From positions 110,539 through 174,538 of the forward strand of contig NZ_JARPQB010000011.1 in NCBI RefSeq assembly GCF_029478665.1: a stretch of 64,000 nt of DNA, written 5' to 3'. The position numbers and the translations under genes were made by a program. A model generated the notes under the pieces. The model was not told where the DNA came from and did not search any database. It saw only the letters and a list, made by a program, of their open reading frames with translations. Shown here piece after piece: positions 44,568 through 57,328 of the stretch. The stretch comes from Pseudomonas entomophila. Its GTDB lineage: Bacteria; Pseudomonadota; Gammaproteobacteria; Pseudomonadales; Pseudomonadaceae. How positions within the stretch are numbered: position 1 is the stretch's first letter; each line of letters opens with the position of its first letter.

Positions 44568-47500
44568 TCAAGGTTGTGCCGCTGCCACCTGCGGGGCCTT
44601 GCAGGCATTGGGGTTGCCGGGCTCCAGGTAAGGCATGAGGATCGGCGCCATGCCCTTGAGCACCTGCACCGGCAAGGCCGAGGTAAAGGTGAAGGCCTCG
44701 GCGCTGCGGCCCGGGACGAAGGCAGTGAGGGTGCCGAAGTGGTTGTCGCCCAGGTAGAACACGAAGGTCGCGGTACGGTTCAGCGAGCGCGAACCGATCA
44801 GCCGGCCACCGGCGCCGAAGCTCTCGATGCGGTTGTCGCCGGTACCGGTCTTGCCGCCCATCACCAGCGGCGTGCCGTCGTGCAGCTTGAAGCTGCCGGA
44901 GATACGCCGCGCGGTACCTGCGTCGACCACTTGCGACATGGCGCCCTTGAGCGCACGGGCAACCTCGACCGGAAGAATCCGCTGGCCACGGTCCGGGTCG
45001 CTGATCAGCTGGGTTTCATACGGGGTGCCCTGGGCGAAGTGCAGGGTGTCGATGCGCAGCGTCGGCAGGCGCACACCGTCGTTCTGGATGATCCCGACCA
45101 GTTCGGACAGGGCGGCGGGGCGGTCGCCGGAGCTGCCGATGGCGGTGGCCAGCGATGGCACCAGGTGGTCGAACGGGTAGCCCACGCGCTTCCAGCGCTG
45201 GTGGATGTCGGTGAACGCCTCGATCTCGACCATGGTGCGGATACGGCTGTCGCGGGCGCCCTGGTGGCGGCTCTTGAACAGCCAGCTGTACACCTCCTGG
45301 CGCTCGAAGCGGCTGGCGTTGAGGGTATCCTTGAGCGAAGCGCCGGGGTTCTTCAGCAGGTAGCCGAGCATCCACAGGTCCAGTGGGTGGACCTTGGCGA
45401 TGTAGCCCTGGTCGGGCAGGTCGTACTTGCCCGGGCCGTAGGCCTCGTACATCTCCACCAGGCGGCTGTCGGTGAGCTTGGCCATGGCCAGCTTGTCACC
45501 CTTGCTGTGGGCGCGCACGAAGGCGTTGAAGGTCTCCTGGCCGGCCTCGGGGAACAGGTAGCGGTGCACGGCGGCCAGGCGCTGCGGGGTCACGCGCAGG
45601 CTGTCGAGGAAGGTGTCCAGGCGTTGCTGGGAGGTCTTGCGCTGGTACTTCTTCCAGAACCGCATCATGTAGTTGGTGCCTTCGCGATCGGCGAAGCGGG
45701 CCAGGTACTCCTGGCGCCGTGGGTCGCTGTCATCCCTGAGCAGCGGTTCGCGGTTGAACGGCTGCTGGTAGGTGACGTAGCGCACCAGGTCGCGCATCAG
45801 GCGGATGAACGGCAGGTTGATCGATTCGCGCAACGCATCCTTGAGGGTCGGGTTGCGGTTGTTGTCTTCCTTGCGAAAGTTGTTGAACACATGCATGCCA
45901 CCGCCGGTGAAGAACGCTTCGCCAGTGTTGGCCGAGTACTTGCGCTCCAGCGCCGCGTCGAGCATGGCGTCCAGGCTCTGGTTCTTGCTGTTCTGCATCA
46001 GCCATTCCAGCGACCACTGGGTGATGCGGTCGAGTTCAGCCACTGGCACTTTCTTCAATTCGGCGGCGGGTTTGCCAGCGTACTTGTCGTGCAGTTCGGC
46101 GATGATTTCCAGGTAGGTGGTGAGCACCCGCAGCTTGGCGGTGGAGCCCAGCTCCAGTTTGCTGCCTTCGTTGATGTCGAAGGGCTGGTTGGTGCTGTCG
46201 GTCTGCACCCGCACCCGCGAGCCATCGGCGGTGCGCTCGAACAGGGTGAAGCTGTAGCTCACCTGGTCGGTGGTCTTGCTGGTCAGCAGGCGTTCGCCGA
46301 TCAGCCCCATCTGCCCGGCGAACGCCGGGTCGGCGAGGTTCTTCAGGTACTGGCTGACCTGCACGTTCAGGTCGGCCTGCAGCGTGCTGGTGGCCGACAG
46401 GTCGAGGCGGTCGAGGTCGTACAGCGGGCGGTTGAGCATGGCCGCCATGCGGTTGCGCGCCAGGCTGATGCCCTTGTTGGTGATGATCGGCACGATGGTC
46501 GGCTGGGCCACCCAGTCGCGGTAGATCGCCTTGCTGGCCAACGCCGCGTCGGCCAGCGGGCGGTCGATGATGCCGTTGGCGGCCAGCACGCGGATGTGCG
46601 AATCGGTGAGCTCGGCCAGCTCGATGCGGCCCTTGGACAGGTAATGCGAGGGGCGGCGCTGGGCGATCATCAGCGACAGTACCTGGCGCAGGGCCAGGCC
46701 ACGCTCGGCCATGCTCTTCTCGTCGGTGGTGGTGGCCACCAGCGCCTGGTTGACCTGGTCGAAATCGGCGCCGTACCACACCCGCAGGCCTTCGGCCATG
46801 CCGTGCACCTCGCCATGCCCGGGCACCGCCGACAGCGGCACGCTGTTGAGGTAGTCGCGCACGATGCGTTCACGCGCTTCGGTGGTGTCTGGCCCGCCCT
46901 GGTAGGCGCGCACGCTGGCGGAGATCATCTGGCGAATCTTCTCGGCGCCGGACACGGTCAGCCCATCGGGCGAGTGGCGGTATTTTTCCAGCTGCGTCGC
47001 CAGGGTGCTGCCACCGGCCGACTGGCCAGGCAACGCCAGGTATTTGGCCACCTGGCTGTAGGCGGCCTTGGCGAAGCGCGGCCAGTCCACCGCCGGGTTG
47101 TTCTGCGGGTCCTTGGGGTCGAGCAGTTCGCGGTTCTCGATGAACAGCAGGCTGTTGACCATGACGGGGGGGATCGCGGCGAAGTTCGGGTACAGGTGCT
47201 GGGGGTAGTTGTATTGGTAGAGCATGTCGCCACGGCAGTCGGTGATCGACAGGCCGGCCTGGATCTTCTCCACGTAGGGCACGAACAGCCCATGGTCGGT
47301 GTAGTTCATCAAGGCGGGCGAGAAACGCACCTGCTGGTTGATCAGGTAGTCGCGCTTGAGCAGGCGCGGCAGGAATTCGCCCAGCGCGCTGTAGCCCAGG
47401 CGCTTGTCGAACGGGCCGTCGCCGGGGTAGACGATGGCATCGCTGGGGCCGGGCTCGAGCTGGTAGGTGAGGGTGCTGGCCAGTTTGCTGAATTCGCGCG

Positions 47501-47690
47501 ATTGCAGGCGCGAGGTCTGGATTTCGTCCCAGGCGGCGAAACCCACGGCCACCATGGCCACGATCAGGATGAGCAGGATCAGCCGCCACCACAGGCGGCG
47601 CTGGCGGGGGGATTTTTGCGATGGGGCTTCAGCCTGGGGTGCCTTGGGTGCTTCCGTTCCGGTTGGTTCCGATTGCCACAGTGCGCCCAT
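44568..47690 (-). CDS. Class A penicillin-binding protein-like transglycosylase/transpeptidase
   Basis: 1040 residues from ATG 47690. One anchor helix (36-53). GT51 glycosyltransferase motifs are present in variant form: IENRELLDP (184-192), GGSTLATQLEK (227-236), EKIRQM (250-255), RDYLNSVPLSAVPGHG. Transpeptidase motifs: STAK (516-519), SIN (623-625), KTGT (947-950). So both activities look possible. It is longer than PBP1a/1b (about 800), with roughly 300 residues between SIN and KTG. It stands alone, flanked by REPIN and a divergent permease. Likely an accessory peptidoglycan synthase. Confidence 0.85.
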   Translation of the reverse strand: MGALWQSEPTGTEAPKAPQAEAPSQKSPRQRRLWWRLILLILIVAMVAVGFAAWDEIQTSRLQSREFSKLASTLTYQLEPGPSDAIVYPGDGPFDKRLGYSALGEFLPRLLKRDYLINQQVRFSPALMNYTDHGLFVPYVEKIQAGLSITDCRGDMLYQYNYPQHLYPNFAAIPPVMVNSLLFIENRELLDPKDPQNNPAVDWPRFAKAAYSQVAKYLALPGQSAGGSTLATQLEKYRHSPDGLTVSGAEKIRQMISASVRAYQGGPDTTEARERIVRDYLNSVPLSAVPGHGEVHGMAEGLRVWYGADFDQVNQALVATTTDEKSMAERGLALRQVLSLMIAQRRPSHYLSKGRIELAELTDSHIRVLAANGIIDRPLADAALASKAIYRDWVAQPTIVPIITNKGISLARNRMAAMLNRPLYDLDRLDLSATSTLQADLNVQVSQYLKNLADPAFAGQMGLIGERLLTSKTTDQVSYSFTLFERTADGSRVRVQTDSTNQPFDINEGSKLELGSTAKLRVLTTYLEIIAELHDKYAGKPAAELKKVPVAELDRITQWSLEWLMQNSKNQSLDAMLDAALERKYSANTGEAFFTGGGMHVFNNFRKEDNNRNPTLKDALRESINLPFIRLMRDLVRYVTYQQPFNREPLLRDDSDPRRQEYLARFADREGTNYMMRFWKKYQRKTSQQRLDTFLDSLRVTPQRLAAVHRYLFPEAGQETFNAFVRAHSKGDKLAMAKLTDSRLVEMYEAYGPGKYDLPDQGYIAKVHPLDLWMLGYLLKNPGASLKDTLNASRFERQEVYSWLFKSRHQGARDSRIRTMVEIEAFTDIHQRWKRVGYPFDHLVPSLATAIGSSGDRPAALSELVGIIQNDGVRLPTLRIDTLHFAQGTPYETQLISDPDRGQRILPVEVARALKGAMSQVVDAGTARRISGSFKLHDGTPLVMGGKTGTGDNRIESFGAGGRLIGSRSLNRTATFVFYLGDNHFGTLTAFVPGRSAEAFTFTSALPVQVLKGMAPILMPYLEPGNPNACKAPQVAAAQP

Positions 47691-47940
47691 AGTCTTGAGT
47701 CCGGCCAGGTATTTTCGTCTTGCTTGTCTGAAGCTTAGACAATGGCCGGAGTTGGTGAAAAATTTGTAGGAAGCCTCGAAAAAACAGTGCAGACATGCGC
47801 CTTTGGTGTGACTTCCATTCTTCGGCAATATTGCTATGGTATCGGCCCCATTCCTGCGAATGGGTGGAACGAGACGAAGATGCCACTCCGTTCGAGGCTT
47901 TTGGCCCGAGGAATCTCGCCAAATTTCCTGCTGTATATAG
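47691..47940. other. Intergenic region between PBP-like gene and permease promoter
   Basis: About 250 bases with no gene. It must hold the PBP-like gene promoter. A possible extended -10 (TGCTATGGT, 47832-47840) reads toward the permease and would give a second, longer leader. Confidence 0.4.
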
Positions 47941-47970
47941 TGAAAAGCCCTGCAAATGGCTTCCTATACT
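47941..47970 (+). promoter_or_regulatory. Putative sigma-70 promoter of the permease gene
   Basis: -10 TATACT (47965-47970), one mismatch from consensus, with TGAAAA 18 bases upstream. Transcription would begin near 47977, right where the structured leader starts. Confidence 0.5.
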
Positions 47971-47976
47971 GCTCGC

Positions 47977-48085
47977 CCCCTTCGCCCAGCCGGCGCCTGA
48001 CGCGCACGGTGGGCGGGCCGGCCCACAAGGCCGCCCGGCAAGACGACGCCCCGCCTATCGGCGTGGCCGGTGCCGCACGAAGGTC
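47977..48085 (+). promoter_or_regulatory. Structured GC-rich mRNA leader of the permease gene
   Basis: A closing stem CCTTCG/CGAAGG (47979-47984 with 48078-48083) encloses two internal hairpins: GTGGGC/GCCCAC (48007-48012 with 48019-48024) and ACGCC/GGCGT (48044-48048 with 48058-48062). A CGCGC-rich arm near 47990-48006 may add a third. The multi-branched layout before an amino-acid permease suggests a cis-regulatory RNA. No known riboswitch was recognised. Confidence 0.4.
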
Positions 48086-48116
48086 AAATCCAATAACAAA
48101 ATGAGGTTGTATTGCT

Positions 48117-49532
48117 ATGCCAGTCGGCAACCATCCTGCCCATGGCGAGTCCGCCCAGGGCGGCCCGCTCAAGCGTGAACTGGGCGAACGGCACATCCGC
48201 CTGATGGCCCTCGGTGCCTGTATCGGCGTCGGCCTGTTCCTCGGTTCGGCCAAGGCCATCGAAATGGCCGGCCCCGCCATCATGCTTTCCTACATCATCG
48301 GTGGCCTGGCCATCCTGGTGATCATGCGCGCCCTCGGCGAGATGGCGGTGCACAACCCAGTCGCCGGCTCTTTCAGCCGCTATGCGCAAGACTACCTCGG
48401 CCCGCTGGCGGGCTTTCTCACCGGCTGGAACTACTGGTTCCTGTGGCTGGTGACCTGCGTCGCCGAAATCACCGCGGTGGCCATCTACATGGGCATCTGG
48501 TTCCCCGACGTGCCGCGCTGGATCTGGGCGTTGATGGCCCTGGGCAGCATGGGCGCGATCAACCTGATCGCGGTCAAGGCGTTCGGCGAGTTCGAGTTCT
48601 GGTTCGCCCTGATCAAGATCGTCACCATCATCGCCATGGTGCTCGGAGGCATCGGCATCATCGCCTTCGGCTTCGGTAACGACGGCGTGGCCATGGGCAT
48701 CTCCAACCTGTGGAGCAACGGCGGCTTCATGCCCAATGGCGTGACCGGCGTGCTGATGTCGCTGCAGATGGTGATGTTCGCCTACCTGGGCGTGGAGATG
48801 ATCGGCCTGACCGCCGGCGAAGCGCGCAACCCGCAGAAGACCATCCCCCAGGCGATCGGCTCGGTGTTCTGGCGCATCCTGCTGTTCTACGTGGGCGCGC
48901 TGTTCGTGATCCTGTCGATCTACCCCTGGAACGAGATCGGCAGCCAGGGCAGCCCTTTCGTCATGACTTTCGAGCGCCTGGGGATCAAGACCGCCGCAGG
49001 CATCATCAACTTCGTGGTGATCACCGCCGCGCTGTCGTCGTGCAACGGTGGCATCTTCAGCACCGGGCGCATGCTCTACAGCCTGGCGCAAAATGGCCAG
49101 GCCCCGGCCGCCTTTGCCCGCACCTCGAAGAGCGGCGTGCCGCGCAACGCGCTGCTGCTGTCGATCGGCGCGCTGCTGCTGGGCGTGCTGGCCAACTACC
49201 TGGTGCCGGAGAAGGTGTTCGTCTGGGTGACCTCGATCGCCACCTTCGGCGCGATCTGGACCTGGGTGATGATCCTGCTGGCGCAGCTGAAGTTCCGCGC
49301 CGGGCTGTCCACTGCCGAGCGCAACGCGCTGAAATACCGCATGTGGCTGTGGCCGCTGAGCTCGTACCTGGCGCTGGCGTTCCTGGTGCTGGTGGTGGGC
49401 TTGATGGCGTACTTCGAGGATACCCGCGTGGCCTTGTACATCGGCCCGGCGTTCCTGGTGCTGCTCACGGCGCTGTACTACAGCTTCCGACTGGCGCCGA
49501 GAGAGGCACAGGGTGTGGCGAGCAGCGTCTGA
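48117..49532 (+). CDS. proY: Amino acid permease, proline-specific (ProY) type
   Basis: 471 residues, 12 predicted helices, APC superfamily. Strong resemblance to E. coli ProY through LGERHIRLMALGACIGVGLF, IMRALGEMAVHNP, SFSRYAQDYLGPLAG, NLWSNGGF, MSLQMVMFAYLGVEMIGLTAGEA and IYPWNEIGSQGSPFV. Proline is the likely substrate; histidine (HutT-like) or another amino acid cannot be excluded. TGAGG about 9 bases before ATG. Downstream of a structured leader. Confidence 0.8.
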   Translation: MPVGNHPAHGESAQGGPLKRELGERHIRLMALGACIGVGLFLGSAKAIEMAGPAIMLSYIIGGLAILVIMRALGEMAVHNPVAGSFSRYAQDYLGPLAGFLTGWNYWFLWLVTCVAEITAVAIYMGIWFPDVPRWIWALMALGSMGAINLIAVKAFGEFEFWFALIKIVTIIAMVLGGIGIIAFGFGNDGVAMGISNLWSNGGFMPNGVTGVLMSLQMVMFAYLGVEMIGLTAGEARNPQKTIPQAIGSVFWRILLFYVGALFVILSIYPWNEIGSQGSPFVMTFERLGIKTAAGIINFVVITAALSSCNGGIFSTGRMLYSLAQNGQAPAAFARTSKSGVPRNALLLSIGALLLGVLANYLVPEKVFVWVTSIATFGAIWTWVMILLAQLKFRAGLSTAERNALKYRMWLWPLSSYLALAFLVLVVGLMAYFEDTRVALYIGPAFLVLLTALYYSFRLAPREAQGVASSV

Positions 49533-49562
49533 TCTGAAAGTGTTGGGGCTGCTGCGCAGCCC

Positions 49563-49629
49563 TTTCGCGGCACAAGGCCGCTCCTACAGGGTTCACGTAT
49601 CCCCCTGTAGGAGCGGCCTTGTGCCGCGA
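49563..49629. repeat. REPIN, GCGGCCTTGTGCCGC type
   Basis: TTTCGCGGCACAAGGCCGCT... at 49563 faces GTAGGAGCGGCCTTGTGCCG... at 49607. Located between convergent permease and glutamate-synthase-family genes. Confidence 0.9.
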
Positions 49630-49657
49630 AAGGGCCGCAAAGCGGCCCCGGGATCCA

Positions 49658-51277
49658 TCAGGCCGCCGCTTCGCTATGCGGTTCGAAACTGTCGGCCCGC
49701 GCCAACTGCCACATCCGCGAATAGAACTGCCCGTTCACCTCGCCGGTCAGCAACTCCCCCGGCTTGAGGAACACATGCATCTGCGAGAACAGCTTGATCT
49801 CGGTCGCCGAGATTCGCCGCACCAGGTGCTTGGCCTCCAGCTGCGCCGGATGTTCCAGGCCCGCCGCGGCCAGCATCTCGGCCAAGGCGCGCAAGGTGTT
49901 GTGGTGAAAGTTCAATACCCGCTGGGCCTTGTCCGGCACCACCAGCGCGCGCTGGCGCAGGGCATCCTGGGTGGCGACGCCGGTCGGGCACTTGTTGGTG
50001 TGGCAGCTTTGCGACTGGATGCAGCCGATGGCGAACATGAAACCACGCGCCGAGTTGGCCCAGTCGGCGCCGATGGCCAGCACGCTGGCGATGTCGAAGG
50101 CGCTGACGATCTTGCCGCTGGCGCCCAGCTTGATCTTGTCGCGCAGGTTCAGGCCCACCAGGGTGTTGTGCACGAACAACAGGCCCTCGCGCAGCGGCAC
50201 GCCGATATGGTCGGTGAACTCCACCGGCGCGGCGCCGGTGCCGCCTTCCTTGCCGTCGACGACGATGAAGTCGGGCAGGATGCCGGTCTCCAGCATGGCC
50301 TTGGCGATGCCCATGAATTCCCACGGGTGCCCCAGGCAGAACTTGAAGCCCACCGGCTTGCCGCCGGACAGTTCGCGCAGTTGGGCGATGAACTGCATCA
50401 TTTCGATTGGCGTGGAGAAGGCACTGTGACGCGAGGGTGAAATGCAGTCCTCACCCATCATCACGCCACGGGTTTCGGCGATTTCCCGGGTGACCTTGTG
50501 CTTGGGCAGGATGCCGCCATGGCCGGGTTTCGCGCCCTGGCTCATCTTGATTTCGATCATGCGCACTTGCGGGGTCTGCGCCTGGGCGGCGAAGCGCTCG
50601 GGGTCGAAGCGCCCGTCCGGCGTACGGCAACCGAAGTAGCCGCTGCCCAGCTCCCACACCAGGTCGCCCTCGTGTTCACGGTGGTAGGGGCTGATGCTGC
50701 CTTCGCCGGTGTCGTGGTGGAAGTTGCCCAGCTTGGCGCCCTGGTTGAGGGCGCGGATGGCATTGGCGCTGAGCGAGCCGAAGCTCATCGCCGAGATATT
50801 GAAGATCGACGCCGAGTATGGCTGGGTGCACTGCGGGCCGCCGACGGTGACGCGGAAGCTTGCCGGGTCGGCCAGTGGCGCCGGGCGCATGGAGTGGCCG
50901 ATGAATTCGAAGCCTGACTCGTACACATCGATCAGCGTGCCGAAGGGCTTGTCCGAGGCTTCGTTCTTGGCCCGGGCGTACACCAGCGAGCGCTGGGCGC
51001 GGGAGAAGGGCAGGGCATCGCTGTCGGCTTCCAGCAGGTACTGGCGGATTTCCGGGCGGATGCCTTCGACCAGGTAGCGGATATTGCCGAGGATCGGGTA
51101 GTTGCGGCGTACCGCGTGGCGCTGTTGCAGCAGGTCGAACACGCCGATCAGGCTGAGCACCCCAGTGGCCAGGGTGAAGGGCCACAGCCAGTCGTGCTCG
51201 AGGAATGGCAGGCTGGCGAGGGTGAACAGCACGCAGGCGGCGAAGAAGGCGTAGCGACTGAGAAGTGACAGGCTCAT
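49658..51277 (-). CDS. FMN-binding glutamate synthase family protein
   Basis: 539 residues. One or two N-terminal hydrophobic helices (about 5-45), then the FMN-binding synthase domain of GltB type (ISAMSFGSLSANAIRALNQGAKL, GEGSISPYH, EIKMSQGAKPGHGG) and a Cys-rich Fe-S motif (CIQSQSCHTNKCPTG). It lacks the glutaminase domain, so it is not complete GOGAT. Such proteins are membrane-associated and of unproven substrate. Single gene. Confidence 0.88.
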   Translation of the reverse strand: MSLSLLSRYAFFAACVLFTLASLPFLEHDWLWPFTLATGVLSLIGVFDLLQQRHAVRRNYPILGNIRYLVEGIRPEIRQYLLEADSDALPFSRAQRSLVYARAKNEASDKPFGTLIDVYESGFEFIGHSMRPAPLADPASFRVTVGGPQCTQPYSASIFNISAMSFGSLSANAIRALNQGAKLGNFHHDTGEGSISPYHREHEGDLVWELGSGYFGCRTPDGRFDPERFAAQAQTPQVRMIEIKMSQGAKPGHGGILPKHKVTREIAETRGVMMGEDCISPSRHSAFSTPIEMMQFIAQLRELSGGKPVGFKFCLGHPWEFMGIAKAMLETGILPDFIVVDGKEGGTGAAPVEFTDHIGVPLREGLLFVHNTLVGLNLRDKIKLGASGKIVSAFDIASVLAIGADWANSARGFMFAIGCIQSQSCHTNKCPTGVATQDALRQRALVVPDKAQRVLNFHHNTLRALAEMLAAAGLEHPAQLEAKHLVRRISATEIKLFSQMHVFLKPGELLTGEVNGQFYSRMWQLARADSFEPHSEAAA

Positions 51278-51416
51278 ACGGGTTCCTTGCGGATGGCTCG
51301 GTCAGGCTCAGGGCCTGGCAAGGCCCGACCATAGCCCGGTTGGTCGACGCATTGCCAGTTTCGGGGCGGGCGCGAATATGAAAATTCGGGTATCGAAAAT
51401 CATTCGCGCTGAACCT

Positions 51417-51494
51417 GTAGGAGCGGCTTTTAGCCGCGAAACAGGCGGCACGGTGTGACACCCGCTTCGCGGGTGATCGCGGCTGAAGCCGCTC

Positions 51495-51498
<4 letters not shown>
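51417..51498. repeat. REPIN, GCGGCTTTTAGCCGC type, overlapping the lhr stop
   Basis: GTAGGAGCGGCTTTTAGCCG... at 51417 faces ATCGCGGCTGAAGCCGCTCC... ending 51498. Read on the minus strand the right arm begins CTGTAGGAGC; its TAG is the lhr stop codon. Confidence 0.9.
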
Positions 51499-55769
<4,271 letters not shown>

Positions 55770-55886
55770 GAGTTGGTTATGGCGGGGCGAGGGCGGATTG
55801 GCAAGGGGCCGTTCGTCTGCCTGTTCCGGCCCCTTCGCGGGTGATGTGCGTTATCCTCTGCGCCCTTGTTCGTCCAGGAGCCCCTC

Positions 55887-56300
55887 ATGTCCAAGACTAT
55901 CCGCATCGCCGCGGCCCTGTTGATCGACCCGCAAGGCCGCACGCTGCTGGTGCGCAAGCGTGGCACCCAGGCATTCATGCAGCCGGGCGGCAAGATCGAT
56001 GCGGGCGAATCGCCCGCCCAGGCGCTGGTGCGTGAGCTGCACGAAGAGTTGGGGCTGCAAGTCGACCCTGGCCAGGCCGTGCATCTGGGCAGCTTCAGCG
56101 CGCCCGCAGCCAACGAACCGGGTTTCGTCGTCCAGGCCGAGCTGTTCCGTGTCGACAGCGCCGAGGCCGTGGCCCCGGCGGCGGAAATCGAGGAAGTGCT
56201 GTGGCTGGCCGCGAACCAGGCGCCCGACCTGAACCTGGCGCCCCTGACCCGCGACCTGATCCTGCCGCTGTGGCGCGAAGGCCTCAACGCACTGCGCTGA
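55887..56300 (+). CDS. NUDIX hydrolase
   Basis: 137 residues from ATG 55887 with CCAGGAG upstream. Complete Nudix box, GKIDAGESPAQALVRELHEE then LGL (GX5EX7REUXEEXGU). Hydrolyses a nucleoside diphosphate linked to another moiety; substrate not predictable. Its 3' end overlaps the convergent metR-like gene by 17 bases. Confidence 0.9.
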   Translation: MSKTIRIAAALLIDPQGRTLLVRKRGTQAFMQPGGKIDAGESPAQALVRELHEELGLQVDPGQAVHLGSFSAPAANEPGFVVQAELFRVDSAEAVAPAAEIEEVLWLAANQAPDLNLAPLTRDLILPLWREGLNALR

Positions 56301-57201
56301 CCCCGTCCAGGGTGGCGAACGAAGTATCCTTGGCGGTCAGGAGGAAGTCGCGCATGTACGGTGCATCGAGCATATCGGTGCGCACCGCCGCGTAGAGCGT
56401 GGCGAACAGCCCCTTCTCGCCCAGGCGCTTGCCTTTCACGTAGCCCCGCGAGCTGTACTCGTGCAGCGCCCAGTGCGGCATGCCGCACACGCCGCGGCCG
56501 CTGGCCACCAGCTGCATCATCATCACCGTCAGTTCCGACGTGCGCACTGCGGCCGGCTCGATGTCGGCCGGCTCGAGGAAGCGGGTGAAGATGTCCAGGC
56601 GGTCGCGTTCCACCGGGTAGGTGATCAGGGTCTGGTCGAGCAGGTCCTGGGGCACGATATAGGGTTTGCCGGCCAGCGGATGCTGGTTGGCCACGGCGAG
56701 CATGGCTTCGTAGGTGAACAGGGGCACGTAGGTGATACCGGACAGGTCCACCGGGTCGGAGGTCACCACCAGGTCCAGGTCGCCTCGGGCCAGTGCTGGC
56801 AACGGGGCGAAGGCGAAGCCCGAGGCCAGGTCCAGCTCGACTTCCGGCCAGGCGTCGCGGAACTGGTCGATGGTCGGCATCAGCCACTGGAAGCAGCTGT
56901 GGCATTCGATGGCCATGTGCAGGCGCCCGGCGGTGCCGCCGGCCAGGCGCGCGATGTCACGTTCGGCGCCGCGCAGCAGCGGCAGGGTGGCGTCGGCCAA
57001 TTGCAGCAGCCGCAGGCCGGCGCTGGTGAAGCGGATGGGTTTGGTCTTGCGCACGAACAACGGCAGGCCCAGGCGCTCTTCCAGCTCCTTGAACTGGTGC
57101 GACAACGCCGACTGGGTCAGGTGCAGGCGTTCGGCGGCCTCCACGAGGCTGTCGGCTTCGCGCAGGGCATGAAGGGTTTTCAGGTGGCGGATTTCCAGCA
57201 C
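56284..57201 (-). CDS. metR: LysR-family regulator, MetR-like
   Basis: 305 residues from a GTG at 57201 with ACGGAG 6 bases upstream; an upstream ATG at 57258 would add 19 unlikely residues. Winged HTH at 1-65 (HLKTLHALREADSLVEAAERL, LTQSALSHQFKELEERLG). The co-inducer domain has the MetR-type IECHSCFQWLMP and MMMQLVASGRGVCGMPHWAL. MetR activates methionine-synthesis genes with homocysteine; no met gene is next to it here. Confidence 0.88.
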   Translation of the reverse strand: MLEIRHLKTLHALREADSLVEAAERLHLTQSALSHQFKELEERLGLPLFVRKTKPIRFTSAGLRLLQLADATLPLLRGAERDIARLAGGTAGRLHMAIECHSCFQWLMPTIDQFRDAWPEVELDLASGFAFAPLPALARGDLDLVVTSDPVDLSGITYVPLFTYEAMLAVANQHPLAGKPYIVPQDLLDQTLITYPVERDRLDIFTRFLEPADIEPAAVRTSELTVMMMQLVASGRGVCGMPHWALHEYSSRGYVKGKRLGEKGLFATLYAAVRTDMLDAPYMRDFLLTAKDTSFATLDGVSAVR

Positions 57202-57328
57202 GAAAGGCTCCGTGAGCAATAACGGGGTTGGCGTGAAGTGCTGTTGAGTTTCCCTCATGTTGAGGGGCCTGTCGACGCTGAGATGCGCAGATGGCGGAAG
57301 GGCACCCCGGAGGGTGCCCGAATGCGGT

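Noticed and set aside
44574..47738. Plus-strand open frame of over 1000 codons antisense to the PBP-like gene
   Set aside because: It mirrors a GC-rich gene with clear PBP motifs on the other strand; its translation is low-complexity (His, Gln, Gly, Val-rich) with no family resemblance.
47742..48104. 120-codon plus frame in the permease leader
   Set aside because: Composition follows the structured GC-rich DNA; the start lies inside the PBP upstream region with no ribosome site.
57300..57319. GGGCACC/GGTGCCC hairpin after the DUF6543 gene as a terminator
   Set aside because: No T tract follows on the minus strand; could be chance in GC-rich DNA or part of the coding end region.
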